Source of the DNA: Anadara kagoshimensis | Lineage: Eukaryota > Mollusca > Bivalvia > Arcoida > Arcidae | Direction: 5' to 3' | Assembly: GCA_021292105.1 (NCBI GenBank) | Contig: CM037874.1 | Coordinates: forward strand, 35,204,185-35,268,184 | Length of the DNA stretch: 64,000 bases | Shown: one piece after another, positions 44,770 to 56,501 of the stretch | How positions within the stretch are numbered: the stretch's first letter is position 1 | How the letters are laid out: every line of letters starts with the position of its first letter | Notes under the pieces: generated by a model | What the model saw: only the letters and a program-made list of their open reading frames with translations | Told to the model about the DNA's origin: nothing | The model's database searches: none | Made by a program: the position numbers and the translations under genes

Positions 44770-44817
<48 letters not shown>

Positions 44818-47202
44818 CCTTGAAAATGCCTTTACAATACAGGCAATCATTGTTATATGTGTATAAGTTACCTTAAATTCATTAGACATTCCCATCAATG
44901 AGTCTTTATATTTACTGATGTAACATATTCTGTATGTCCCAGGTTCAACCGTCACATTTTTTGCTTTAAAGGTCAGGGTTACGCCTTTCTGACCAAACTT
45001 CTCTGCATCATCAGCTGCCCATATATAACTTACATAGTTCTTAAAATGTTTGAAATCAGACTGAAAATAATAAGCAAATTCAGTGAATTAAGATCCCCAG
45101 CCAGTAGGTTATTTGCACTTACCGGTATGTTCAAAGGGCCATAACTCTTAGGAATATAAGCAATCCAACTTGGGTTCATGATACCGGTATGTGCATTTTC
45201 TATCAATGTTGATGCTTCGCAACAAGTTTCATAATCAGAGTTAGTCAGAGTTTTGGAAAATTTCTCTGAAACAGGTTTTGTAATGACAGACTGACCAAAT
45301 GATGGAACTTCAAACTTAAAACCTCCCTTTTTCTTTGAAAGGTAGGTGATACAAATCCAGATTTTTTATTTCTTTGATCTCTTTTTTTGGTGGTGGGGGT
45401 AGGTGGGCTCTATGCCTTATTGAAACTTATCTGTGATGAAAATTTGCTGAAGAAAATAAAAACAACATTAAAATACCATCAGAAATGGTAGTTCACAAGA
45501 CAATTTACAAATAATTTAAAACTTACAGCGATGTTCATTGCATTATTTTTATACTGGTGGAAAACCTCCCATATATCTAACGTACTACATATATATGTAA
45601 GTAAATATGGAAGCGCGTGGCCTAGTGGTTAAGGCGTTGGACTCATGATTCGAAGGTCGTGGGTTCGATCCCTGGACCGGGCGATGTGTTGTGTCCTTGA
45701 GCAAGACACTTAATTTCACGTTGTTCCAGTTCACTCAGCTGAAAAATAAATGAGTACCAGCAAAATGCTGGGGGTTAACCCTGCGATGGACCGGCGTCCC
45801 ATTCAGGGGAGTGTCTTGTACTCTCAGTCGCTTAACGCCACGGAAACCGGGATAAGCTCCGGCCTGATGGGCCTAATGGCTCGGGACAGACTTTAACTTT
45901 TAACTTAAATATACATTCATTTCTCACCTTAAATAGACCAATCCAATCCCACGATGATGATTTGGGGTCTGCGTCAGATCTCATTTCATATTTTATATCT
46001 ATGTCTTTGGCTACATACCATTTATCAGGTATTTGGAAAGTCACAGTTGGAGGTCGTCTACATTGGGGAAATACCTGGAATTTTAGAAAAAAGAAATTAT
46101 TTTTTCAAAATCCTGATTTCGAAGAAATGTCCTAAGTTTTAGAGAAGGATAACTACTGTAAATGTGAAATTTGATGAAGATTTTTATAAGTAAATTGGAA
46201 CTTATTGTCCATGTCTAAATCTAAAATGTTCTTTAACATATTTTCCTGTGAAGCTTCTATGACAGTCAAGTTGAGTAGAATAAGAATCTTTCACTTTCAC
46301 TGATATCAAAGCTTTCAGTTCAGAATGAAAGAAACTGGTGGAAACTAAAGTACTGTGGAAAAAAATGCCATCCTTCAGCAAGCAAACAAACTTTATCACA
46401 CTAGGATTTGTCTCGAGTGGGATTTGTACATAGGTGATAAGAGATCTGTGAGCATGGGCTTTAGAGCACTCAACCACCCAGACCGCTATGGCAGACAAGT
46501 GAATTAATAAAAAAAAAACAAGCAAGTTAAGTGTTTTAGAAAATTTAACAGCTTAGGTTATAGGATTTTCAGTCTAAGGGTCATAACTCTAAGGAAAACT
46601 AGAATTGTCTCTTGAGAGCCAAATACCCCACCCCACCCCAACATTTAATGTTTTCATGCAACTTGACCTATATGATGTGACCTTGGTTCAAGGTTATGAC
46701 ACACCTTTGGACCATGAAGATTATTCATGTATGACAGTGGTCCAAAGCCTGGACATGATTTTACACTGACAAACAGGCACAGTGATTCCTATATACCCCA
46801 CCTCAAACTAGTTTGCGGTGGGTATAATTAAGAACATTTACATTCTCATAATTCAAACAGTGTTTACCACCATAAAGTTCTTACTTGTATTTCATACAAT
46901 GATGTAACAGGTTTATGATCACTTTCTTTATACATAGGGTGACTTGTATAGTGTAACTGTTTGGCTGATAATGTAATATTCTCAAATGAATCCTCATGAA
47001 CTAGATGTAGAATTCTGTCACACCATGCTGGTACGCGGTTTTTAGCACTGTAAAAACAAAAATTAAAAGTAAATCAGAAATTCCTAGAAAAATTGAATGA
47101 AACTGAAAATTCATAAATATGCACTTAAATTTAAATCAAAGCACTGATAGTGCTGAATGTAGGAAAGTAGTGATGATTATGGTGGTGCTTCTGCTGTTGC
47201 CA

Positions 47203-47244
<42 letters not shown>

Positions 47245-47664
47245 GGAATATGACATGAGTAGTTATGCTGTTGCTGCAGCTACTGATGAAGATGGTGATG
47301 ATGAAGATGATTTCATTATGTTGATGATGATGTGACATGAGAAGTTCTAAGGAAGACAATGAATCATGATGATGCCTATGATGATGATAACAGTGTTGGT
47401 GACATAAGTTCTGCTACTGATGATTATGATGATGGTGATGAAGATGGTTTCACCATGTTGATGCTGATACGACATGAATAATAATGATGATGATGATGAT
47501 GATGATTAAATAACCTTGTTATCTGAAAATATGCAATGATTTCGTAGTAGTTATGTTGTTGTTTTGGGTCTAATTTCAGTCAGACATCATAACCAATATT
47601 TTTAACAGAACTACCAATGGCAATTCATCATCTTTGTCATCATCATCATCATCATCATCATCAT

Positions 47665-47703
<39 letters not shown>

Positions 47704-50700
47704 GTCATCGTCATCATCATCATCATTGCCATGATCATAACCACCAGCATTAGCAGCAGCAGTAGAACCCATGTCACCACTATCACCATCATCATCGTCA
47801 TAATCATTATCAGATATCCTCATGTCACATTATTAATGTGGTAACATCATCATCATCATCGCTCCTCATGTCACATAATCATCATAAAAATTAAATCAGA
47901 AATTTGTTGATAGGCACCAAAATAAAATTCCATTTAAATTTGAAACAATAAAAACCTGCAATTAAGACTACTCTATATAAAGGACACCTGTCAATTACAG
48001 TCTACATTGTGTCAATTATTCAGATGTATTTCGAAACTTTAGATATAGTTTGCATAGACTCTCTAGACATGAAGTAGAGGTTTTAGTGTCTTGAATGATT
48101 TGTATGCAGTGGCGGATTCAGTGGGGGGGGGTGTAGGAGGCGTACCCCCCCCCCCCCCACCCTCTTTATGTCGCTAATAATACATATTAATACAGGCATT
48201 TTGACTGAAAGATTTTTTCCTCTTTGATGCAGCTCAGATTGCACCAGAATGCAGGATTTTTGTGCCATTTTTTCGAAATTTTCTGAGTGAGCATGCCCCC
48301 CCAGACCCCCCTAGAATGTTCAAGCCTTTGGCTCTCACATTATACGCCCCCCCCCCCCCCCTTTCTAAAATTCTGGATCTGCCTCTGGTATGTATATGAG
48401 AGACAGGCCTTAACTGGCCTCAAAAGAGCAATGGTGTTATTTTTTAGTTTAAATTTAAGTTGAATAATAAAATCCAAAATTCCACTTAAAGCAATTCATG
48501 TGATAAATTATTGGTTAAAATTGAGTTATGAATATGATATAAGTGCATGTTTCATGACTATTTTGCATTACTACTTGAAAATATTTTTTTAATTAACAGA
48601 GAGCGAAAGAGATTATACCTTGTATCGTAGTTGTCTGTACCAGGATCAAACTTGTATGTCGGAGGGAATGTAATTTTACCTTCTTCAAAATCATCAAATA
48701 TTATCCCTTCTTCTTGACATTTAATTAACTAAACATAATAAAAAGCAAAACTGTATAGGCAAAAAAGGTATGCACAAATAATTCTGTTTCCATTCCTTCT
48801 AGCCAAAATCGCCTTTGGCTACTAATTTCTAAGGAATTCTTTCAAAAAGTAACCTATTTTAGCAAATTTATGGAAAAATACTTTAAAAAAGACTATATTT
48901 TTACAAATTTTGGAAATTTGGCTACTAATTATTTCAAATTTGTGGAAACCTAGATAATTAATTATAGTTATAATTAATTTAAACAGGAGTGTCAGTGGCT
49001 GAGTGGTCCAAAGCAGTGCACTTACAGATCACAGTGACTTGTAATCAAACTGAAATACATGTTTTTTTTACTCTTGACTGAGGCATAAAACACCATAACT
49101 CCACTCAAGTCATGCACTACAAAATAATTAATTTACTTTTCTAAATGAAGAATGAGAAAATATCTGGCCCCAGTTTCACAATCATCCCTTAGCTAAGATT
49201 TTCCTTAACTTAAACTTAGCAAATTATGATAATCTCTTATTGGAACTACTGCGAATATTTTTGTCAAAATATAATGGAAATATTTTAATGTAGAAGTGAT
49301 TGTAAAAATGACACCTTAAATTCTTTAATATCGGTAAAATTAACAAAATTATAAAGATTTGAAATTTTGCAAGATTTAAGTTAAGGAAAATCTTAGCTAA
49401 GGAATGATTGTGAAACCGGGGCCAGATGCTTAATTTACCAGGTCCCATTTTCACAATCATTCCTTAACTTATATTTAACAAATTTTTATCATCTGTTTTT
49501 GAAACTACTAATAAATATTTTTGACAAATCTAAATACCGGTACAAATGTTTTAATCCAGAAGTAATCTTCAAAATAACACCTTCAAATTCTAAATAATTG
49601 AACTGTTAACAAAATAATAAAGTTTGAATTTTTGTCAGATTTAACTTAAGGAAAATCTTAGTTAAGGAATGATTGTGAAATTGGGATCAGCTGCTAAAGA
49701 TGCATATATATCATATACAAAGTACTAGTATAGTCCTGAATTATCTGCCCTTAGACCAATGGCCAACTCAGATTAAAATATTTTTTAACAATTTGTCATG
49801 GGGAAAAAATACAGAAAATCTTTTTATCCTTGGACCTGTTTAACACTGTCTCATTTTCATTTCAAGAAGCCTTGCTTCTCTGGTAGAATTCCATGTGTTT
49901 ATCTTAATGTGCGAGTTTTTACTTTGCTTTTAGGGTTGTGATTAGAACATGGACAGGTATAAATATATTTGTGTTTGATTTTTATTAAGATTAAATCCTG
50001 CATGTTTTTCAATGTTATTACATGTTACTTTTAATCATGGTTCTGTGTATACACATGTATGAACCGATCTTAATTATAAACTGATATAGTGTCAACAGGA
50101 ACAAAAATGTCCAATAGGTGTAGTTTTTGCCTGATGTGTCACATTTATCATTAAGAGGGTCCTGATACCTGGTCATTTTTCAACAGAGCATCAAAATTCT
50201 TGTGTCTTATTTCTCGTTCCACTCCTGGTCTACTCAAGTCATCCAAACGAAAATTCAAATCTCCCACCCAAAAAACATAACTGAAAAATAGAAAAGGAAA
50301 ACAATTTGTTCATTACATGTACAGTAACACCTTGTTATAATGCCCCTCAATAGCATTGCCACCTCGCTTATCGCCACACTATTTTGAAGCCCCAAAATCC
50401 ATTTTGTTTATGTTTTTCTTTATCCACCTCCCCTGATTTATCGCCAAACCCCTTTATAACGCCAAAATTTGACTGAACAAATAGTGGTGATGAATTGAGG
50501 TTTTACAGTATTTATATGTATTGAGATGCGAGACTAAGGGGTTAAAATCAAGGTCTGGGGTCAAAGTCATAGCCTTCTTCATTGTACATGTATGGTTAAA
50601 ATCAAGGTCTGGGGTCAAAGTCATAGCCTTCTTCATTGTACATGTACGTTGTCCTTGCACACATTTCTTTAACATTGTTCTAATACTGTAAATCAACAAA

Positions 50701-53013
50701 TTTTCGCATGTGTTTTTATTTCCCCATAAATTCGCAAAAGTTACAAAACATGAAAATAAAAGTTTCACAAATATTTCATTTTGATACAATTCAATTTCTT
50801 TTGCACTGACCATAATCTGACGACACAAAAATAAAATCTTTCGAATATCTCGAAATAATGAGTCTCGTGAAAATTTTCCAATTTACAGTAATGTATGAGA
50901 ACGATAAAACCCACAGTCTTAGAATCAAAACTTGCAATGGATCAACAACTTTTTAGTAGATAAATATCAGTACTGGGGTACTCACTCATGATCTAGAATA
51001 TTTTCCACATCCTTGTCACGGAACTTTTGTGTATCCAATATTGTAAAAAAGTCCTATAAAAAAATAATAAATATTAAATAAATAATACAGTCAAAATAAA
51101 ATTGTATTCAGCATACAGGCATTTTTGGATTATGAGTGCCTTAACCATTTAAAAATTCAGAAATGTTTGTTCATATATTGGACATTCACTCCAGAGCAAG
51201 TACAAAGTAAGGAGCTTTACAATCAGAGGCCTCCCAAAACAGAACGAGCATTCTACTAATTTAGCTACTGCAGTGGTATATAAACTTGAGAGAGGTTACA
51301 AAGAGAAACAGAGATTCTGGATAGTAATTAAGGTGTCAAAGTTATAAAGTTAATAATGAAATTGACCCATCTTCGATTATTTGGATTCTTTGGCTCAGCC
51401 ACTTCTAGAAAAATAGATACATTCTAGGTTTCCACAAATTTAAATTTACTATTGACCAAATTTCCAAATTTTTTGAAATATGTCTATAGTCAAAAGACAA
51501 ATATACATGTACTAATCCAAAATGTGTCCGAATCACAATTCAGAAAAATCTGAAACTGACAAGTTAGGTTAAAATTGCAATTTCACCAAGAAAGTGAGGC
51601 CAGGTGCTCCGAAAGGTAAGCACTTCCGTTTAGCTCATTTTTTAAGAATTTCTCAGAATTGAATGGCAATTCTGGCTTCCAATAATGGAAACTTACACAT
51701 TACATTTGTATATAATACATACCTCCACTCTTTCTGCTGCGTTATTCATATGTGCTGCTAAGTGGGCATTTACAATAATTAAGTTAATTCCATTCAGATC
51801 AAATCTAATGCTCACTCCACCTTTGTTTCCCTACAATAAAATCAATGAAATAATTATTTCAGTGGTGTTTTAGTTCTTTTGTTGTTTTTGTGGATAACCT
51901 GACTCACAAATGTTCATGTCAACAAAATACCAGTTGTACATATTATTACAAAATCTTAAACGGAAACCACAAAGCACAATTTACAACCTTTCTAAGAAGC
52001 ATGACAGAAACACTATCACAAAATCATAAACTACACATTAACTGTTTTTAGAAAAATCTTTAAGATCAATAAATTTTAACTTGTTGCAATCAAATCTATG
52101 GATATCAAAGGGCATGTATAACGGTGGCGGACCCAGTAGGTGGGGTGGGGGTAAGGGGTTCAGAACCCTCTCTTTATTTCTGTCAATATTATGTATGTGC
52201 ATATCAATTCCTCAGATTACAGGAAATTGCAGGATTTTATGCTACATTTCAATAATTTTCCAAGACCCCTCCCCCCAGCTCGTTCTTCTGCATCCATGAA
52301 AAAATTAACCCTTCCCTTTCCAAAATTCCTGGGTCCAGCATTGTATCCAACCAGTCAATTTACATAAGAACATAACTTACCCAGAGGCCGGCCATTCCTG
52401 CTTTAGATTTTTCTGATTCTACAGATGTAAATTTGAGCAGCTGATCACGTTTTACAAACACCACTAGCAACATTCCCTGTAACTTTACAGCTTTGAGCTG
52501 AAACAAAAGAAGGTACAAAAAAATGAAATATATACATAAATGACATACGTTATAAGTGTATATTATAAACATATTTCATTTCGCGTATATTAATTTTCCC
52601 CGGTATAAGAAATTTAGACATATCTGCGTAGTTAAATTTTTGCGTTTTGAAATATGCACTATAACACAATAAGCATAGCATAATTTTGTGCTAGGTATTA
52701 ATTTTCGCACAAAACAAACAACTGTGAAATAAGCGAAAATAAGAACACCATGAAAATAAATAAGTTTACAGTATTTTGCTACAGTCAAACCTCAATTCAG
52801 TGCAATCATTTGTTCAGTCAGATTTTAGTGTTATAAAGGGGGTTTTGGGATAAAATAAGGGAGACGTATAAAGATAAACATAGAAGAACTTGATTTTAAT
52901 AAATCAAAATAGTGTGGGAATAAGGGAGGTGGCATAATCATTCAGAGAGAAGGTGGATTAAACCTGGTTAGATTAAATCACACATACACATAACATTAAT
53001 TATACACCTACCT

Positions 53014-53048
<35 letters not shown>

Positions 53049-55416
53049 AAGAGTGTAAGAATAATAGTGCCATTTCAAAATTGTTATTATTTTCTACAAT
53101 TTCAATGCAATTATTATCATTACCCTAATGTATCCTTTTGGAGCTAGTAACTCTGTGAGTCCATCTGACCAGGTATTTTTTTCAGCATCAATATCAGAAG
53201 GCGAGAGTTCTTGTAATCTAAAGATAAAAATAAAGATATGAATCACTTTTATTGCATTAAATGTTACATAAATGTTAAACAGTTATGACACTTGGTGTCT
53301 ACAGTGTGTTTAACATATTTTTATCTGGCATTTTGTTTCACATTCTATTGAAAAGTTAATCAAATATGGGTGAGTGGAGTGTTATGCCCAAGTCAAGCTT
53401 TTTCAAGTTTTTTTTCACTAATATCCAGGTGGTCAGGTGAGGGATGGTGTAGGAAAGACTCCAATTTCCTGCATAATCTATGAAGTGACTATATTGATAT
53501 AAGTGAAAGAATCTTGACTGGGGCATAAAACTCCAATCTGGCAAGATAATTAGCAAATAGCAATGCTTGATTAAATGTTACATATTTGTTGTACCAGTAT
53601 ATTTTTTTAAATTTAAAAGTAAGTTTTTTAATTTTTTAAACTTACCCAATGCCATACACATCTGGAAGTGTTGGTTTGTCCAGTCCTAATAAATCAGTCA
53701 GGTCTTTAGGTGGTGAAATATTCCCAACATTCCATGTACAAAGATATATACTGAAAACAAAGAAATAGATATAGGTACCAATATTTTATTTAGATACATG
53801 AACTAACTTCAACTAAGTAATAATTTGGACAAACACCAACATCTTCAGATCTTGTGATAAGAACCCTTCTGAAAGCAAAAGCCACACCAGACCTGAAAGC
53901 TTCACAACCTACAATAAGATCACAATATCTTAGGATATTCCCAGTGGTGTCCAGACTAATTATTGCTTGGTATTTAATACTACTATTATGGCCTGATTCT
54001 CCTCACGGAGAGACGGAAATAAGTCAGTAAGTCATTTAATACTACAAACACCTGCATCCCTGCAGATCCATCTAAAGATATTTTCAACACCACCTCATCG
54101 ACCTTAAGTTATTGGAACTTTTCACTCTACTTAATTTGTATAAACTCATACAACAGACTTGTTCAAATTTTAACACATTTTGAACAAATTACCCATCAAA
54201 TTAAACCAAAAGATTCCAATGGGTTTTTGTGATCAAGTGATGTGTTGGTCATAGTGTGAAACAGATGGTGTGTTGGCTTCAGCTGATGTCTAACTAATCA
54301 AGTGAAAAAGAATCAGTTCTTTGGGTCTTTTCTGTCACTGTATGACATCCTTCTACAGTTCCATAGCGATCATCATCTAATGATTAGAAAATTCAGACAA
54401 AACTAATGATCATTAAACTTGTCGGTTGATTGTCAGGAGAGATCTCTTGGGTTTAGAATGTGCCTCTCTCCATCTAGATTTAAATCCCATTAATGGAGAT
54501 TCTAGTGTGAAAGAGTTTGTCAGTTGGATTGGTGAAAGAGTTTGTCAGTTGGATTGCTAAAATTTGTGGTTTTCTTTGGGTACACTCCAATTTCTTGAAA
54601 CATCCAAGAGATGGCCAACTCAATATGAGTGACAGAATCCTGAATGGTGCATAAAACGCCAATACTACATTTATTACTTGGCAGACCTAAACATCAATTA
54701 TACCATCCATGGTATAATCCTTGAAACAGTTCCCAAGGCAAAATACCTGGACATCACTATCTCCTTCAACCCTTCATAGAACTCGCACATCAGTTCTATT
54801 ATCAAGAAGGCAAATAAAACCCTTGGTTTCATCAGAAGGAACACCTACTTCTGCCAAAGGAAAGTCAAAGAGCAGAACTGTGCCTCCTCGTTCTGTCAAC
54901 GTTAGTTTGCTAGCAGTGATTGGGACTCTTAACTCAGTAATCCATTAATAAGTTAGTAAGTTAATAATTAAGAGCATGCCTAAAGGTAGAGCAGCCAAAA
55001 ATGTCATGGGTGACTACAGATCTACCATTGTGTCATAAGGTTAAATAATAAAATTGCCTGTCAAATTCACCCCTACTTTCCACAAAACCAACCCATGTCA
55101 AAATTGCACCCATTTAAAAGCACCCCACTCCTTGTAATTGCCCCCCCCAAAAAAATGCATGTTATAGCATAGATGACAATGTCAAATAATTGTGATACTC
55201 TACGAAAAAAGAAGATCAGTACAAAGAAATCTATGTGAAGAGCATTGAATTTGAAAACGAATTTGAATTTTTGTAGTTTTTGATCTGACTGGATATGCAA
55301 GGTATGATAATTTTTACTTTAATTCAATAATTGTCAGTGTTCATTTCACTAATATGGAGGAAAGCTTACCTGACTTTCTCAGCGTGCACACTCTGCTTGA
55401 TTTCTTTAGATGCCAT
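44299..55416 (-). CDS. INPP5K: Inositol polyphosphate 5-phosphatase K (SKIP-like), 423 aa, 12 exons
   Basis: Exons from 5' to 3' (minus strand) are 55416-55370, 53750-53646, 53217-53124, 52497-52381, 51830-51723, 51053-50986, 50280-50169, 48728-48619, 47047-46885, 46074-45928, 45060-44872 and 44310-44299. All introns are GT-AG and the phases join exactly. Residues ~16-307 form the 5-phosphatase domain: TWNVG (21-25), GLQE (51-54), GNKGGV (122-127), NAHLAAH (142-148), WVGDLNFRL (184-192), PPTYKF (239-244), PAWCDRIL (260-267) and SDHKPV (296-301). Residues ~309-420 form a SKICH domain ([13 protein letters not shown]), as in INPP5K, INPP5J and CALCOCO1. It should remove the 5-phosphate from PtdIns(4,5)P2 and PtdIns(3,4,5)P3 at membranes. 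There is no N-terminal proline-rich extension, and the length is near that of vertebrate INPP5K, which favours INPP5K over INPP5J. The tiny last exon (IVP, stop) is the least certain part. Confidence 0.93.
44340..44480 (-). repeat. Dispersed repeat family A, partial minus copy
   Basis: GAGAACTGTCTCTTAGGAGC, CCTGCAACCTTGACC and TTCAAGGTCATGACATTC are reverse-complement matches to 1190-1318. It lies within the last intron of the phosphatase gene. Confidence 0.65.
44500..44625 (+). mobile_element. SINE 3' part
   Basis: AAAGTTAAAATTTCCGCCAC, GATGTCTCAATATAAGTGAA and TATTCTTGGCTG match the 29550-29630 SINE. Its AATC tail runs directly into the microsatellite. Confidence 0.6.
44625..44818 (+). repeat. 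(CAAT)n followed by (CTAT)n microsatellite
   Basis: About nine CAATCAAT-type units are followed by about forty CTAT units with a few CTAATCTAT interruptions. The run extends the tail of the adjacent SINE. Confidence 0.9.
45606..45897 (+). mobile_element. tRNA-derived SINE with conserved central domain, in INPP5K-like intron
   Basis: An intact tRNA-like head (GCGTGGCCTAGTGGTTAAGG, then GTGGGTTCGATCCC) is followed by CCTTGAGCAAGACACTTAA, TGCGATGGACCGGCGTCCC, ATTCAGGGG and CTCCGGCCTGATGGGCC. The middle blocks resemble conserved central domains of V-SINE-like metazoan families. This is a different family from 10287-10621. The A and B boxes are well preserved, so the copy looks young. Confidence 0.8.
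46600..46830 (-). repeat. Dispersed repeat family A, minus copy
   Basis: AATTGTCTCTTGAGAGCCAA, TTGGTTCAAGGTTATGAC, GGACCATGAAGATTATTCAT and ATATACCCCACCTC, CAAACTAGTTTG match the reverse complement of 1056-1318. It lies in the intron between the SKICH and phosphatase exons. Confidence 0.75.
47166..47880. repeat. GAT/ATC trinucleotide repeat region
   Basis: There are three GAT-rich runs (47205-47243, 47285-47420, 47475-47510) and one ATC-rich run (47625-47730, with a tail to 47870). They face each other as inverted low-complexity tracts in one intron. Poly-Asp and poly-Ile frames here are artefacts. Confidence 0.85.
48107..48387. mobile_element. CAGTGGCGGATTCAG-type MITE
   Basis: The left end CAGTGGCGGATTCAG is mirrored by TTCTGGATCTGCCTCTG. 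G- and C-homopolymers lie inside each end. GTATG flanks both sides (48102-48106 and 48388-48392), a possible part of a target duplication. Confidence 0.65.
49163..49426. mobile_element. MITE family B, well-preserved copy
   Basis: ATCTGGCCCCAGTTTCACAA at the left is mirrored by TTGTGAAACCGGGGCCAGAT at the right. CTTAGCTAAGATTTTCCTTA and TTAAGTTAAGGAAAATC continue the pairing, for a TIR of about 55 bp. Confidence 0.85.
49441..49688. mobile_element. MITE family B, adjacent second copy
   Basis: GGTCCCATTTTCACAATCAT is mirrored by GGAATGATTGTGAAATTGGG. It lies only 15 bp from the preceding copy and has diverged from it. Confidence 0.8.
50321..50509. mobile_element. MITE family G (ACAGTAACACCTTG ends)
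   Basis: ACAGTAACACCTTGTTATAA at the left is partly mirrored by the right end TGAATTGAGGTTTTACAGT. Internal TATCGCCA blocks repeat. An opposite-orientation relative (GTTATAAAGGGGGTTTTGGG, AAATAGTGTGGGAATAAGGG) lies at 52781-52985. Confidence 0.6.
50541..50647 (+). repeat. 53-bp tandem duplication
   Basis: GGTTAAAATCAAGGTCTGGG, GTCAAAGTCATAGCC and TTCTTCATTGTACATGTA occur twice in direct succession with no visible substitution in most of the unit. Confidence 0.9.
51525..51640 (-). repeat. Dispersed repeat family C, minus copy
   Basis: GTCCGAATCACAATTCAGAA, AACTGACAAGTTAGG, AGTGAGGCCAGGTGC and TCCGAAAGGTAAGCAC match the reverse complement of 17815-17960. Confidence 0.65.
52122..52343. mobile_element. 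CGGTGGCGGACCCAG-type MITE
   Basis: The left end CGGTGGCGGACCCAGTAGG is mirrored by AATTCCTGGGTCCAGCATTG. A G-run follows the left end, and the right arm holds a C-rich tract. Confidence 0.6.
52565..52775 (+). repeat. GCGAAAAT-rich dispersed repeat
   Basis: TTTAGACATATCTGCGTAGT, TTTGAAATATGCACTATAAC, TTTTCGCACAAAACAAAC and AATAAATAAGTTTACAGTAT match 58355-58558 in the same orientation. They are related to the three reversed tandem copies in GPCR intron 1. Confidence 0.75.
52781..52985. mobile_element. MITE family G, inverse copy
   Basis: ACAGTCAAACCTCAATTCA is followed by GTTCAGTCAGATTTTAGTGT and TATAAAGGGGGTTTTGGG. The order is the reverse complement of 50321-50509. Confidence 0.55.
53385..53545 (-). 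mobile_element. SINE fragment in INPP5K-like intron 2
   Basis: TATGCCCCAGTCAAGCTTTT and CACTAATATCCAGGTGGTC match the reversed SINE tail, and AAGTGAAAGAATCTTGACTGGGGC appears in direct orientation near 53500, so two tails may face each other. Confidence 0.4.
54684..54908 (+). pseudogene. Fragment of a non-LTR retrotransposon reverse transcriptase, with stop codon
   Basis: In the frame starting at 54687 the translation contains [19 protein letters not shown], an in-frame TAG at about 54777, [20 protein letters not shown] and KVKEQ. This order (..KYLGV.., W.SHI..I..KA...LGFLRRN, ..VKE) is the conserved segment downstream of the catalytic motif in LINE reverse transcriptases. The active-site part is absent. 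It is a 5'-truncated, decayed copy sitting antisense in intron 1 of the phosphatase gene. Confidence 0.75.
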
Positions 55417-56104
55417 ACTTAGTCCTTACAGACTTTTCAAAATTATAAAAGTGCAAGCGTCTTAGCTGCAAATTGTTTGTGGGTGATGTTGATTTCTTAT
55501 AAATTTTTAAAACCTATTCCTCTGTTTTATGGCAAATCATTTCTATTCTGATCTCCTTGCACTCTGAAATTAGTAAAATTGTGTTTTGTTTTTCTTGCAA
55601 ACTTCCTGGAAATGACAAGCAGGTGCGTTCTACGTCACAAATGTTGTTCAGAATTAGGGAGATAACTCTAAATTATCTTAACCCGAATAACAGTTTGTGA
55701 CAGAACGCGCGAAGAAACAAAAAAATAATAACAAGCACTTCCCTTTGTGAATAATCGGTGTAATTTAAAGGTAAACATCAAAATGTCAACGGAGGTTTAA
55801 TCAAGATTTTTATTTGTCAAACATAACTTTAACTTTTTAAGCATTCATTATAATGAAATTGGGAAAATCCCATTTAAAATTCCCCCAAACGTGATCATTT
55901 TTCCAAGACCCTAAGGTTGGATCAGATATATCATATGAATGTATGATGTTTGAACAGGTATAATAAAAATATGAAAGATTGTGACTGTGACCAGAGTTCA
56001 CATAATAAATGTGTTATGATGCTAAAATGTGTGGTTAAACAAAACAATAAAGTATTATCTTGTTCTCGACTGACTGGAAAAAAATATAATGACCTGTGGC
56101 AGGC

Positions 56105-56430
56105 AAGACTCGATAGGTGGCTGGGTAACTCGTACACCGGGTAGAGTGTCTCACTAGTATTGGGAAGGCCCTGGGTTTAAGTCCCTGTTTAGCCACTCCA
56201 TATTTCCCTTTCCTGATACATTTGGGGGCCTGGGAAGTGGCTGACCAACATGTTTGTCCCAGGGTGGAATCTGGTGGTTTCGATTTCAAGGGGGTTGAAT
56301 TGAAAAAAGGAAGGAAGGAATATGGCAGGCTGGATTTTATAGGTGGCTGGGTAGCTCAGTTGGTAGAGCATCTGGCTAGTATTGGGAAGGTTTGGCCTCT
56401 GCATACTTTTCCTTTCCTGTTATGAGCAAC
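56105..56430 (+). mobile_element. Two tRNA-headed SINE units in tandem
   Basis: GATAGGTGGCTGGGTAACTC heads the first unit and TATAGGTGGCTGGGTAGCTC, AGTTGGTAGAGCATCTGGC the second. The first has ~120 bp of body (GTTTGTCCCAGGGTGGAATC, TGGTGGTTTCGATTTCAAG) shared with 27180-27230. The second is cut short after GGTTTGGCCTCTGC. Confidence 0.7.
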
Positions 56431-56452
56431 TATGTCAGACACACAAAATCAT

Positions 56453-56501
56453 AGAATTAATTTTGACCCCATCAGTTGTAGATGGGGTCAAAATTAATTC
56501 T
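56453..56501. repeat. Perfect 21-bp-arm hairpin upstream of RPAIN-like gene
   Basis: AGAATTAATTTTGACCCCAT(C) at 56453-56473 is mirrored exactly at 56481-56501 around a 7-base loop (AGTTGTA). If transcribed it would make a strong stem-loop. A transcript is not shown. Confidence 0.85.

Noticed and set aside
45606..45680. Functional tRNA gene
   Set aside because: The head is followed by a SINE body rather than a terminator right after the tRNA 3' end.
46044..46060. TAG acceptor at 46058-46059 for the first SKICH exon
   Set aside because: Starting there gives the wrong phase and an early stop; the acceptor before 46074 restores an exact frame with the previous exon.
47611..47844. Poly-Asp/poly-Met and poly-His/poly-Ile frames
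   Set aside because: Translations of trinucleotide repeats.
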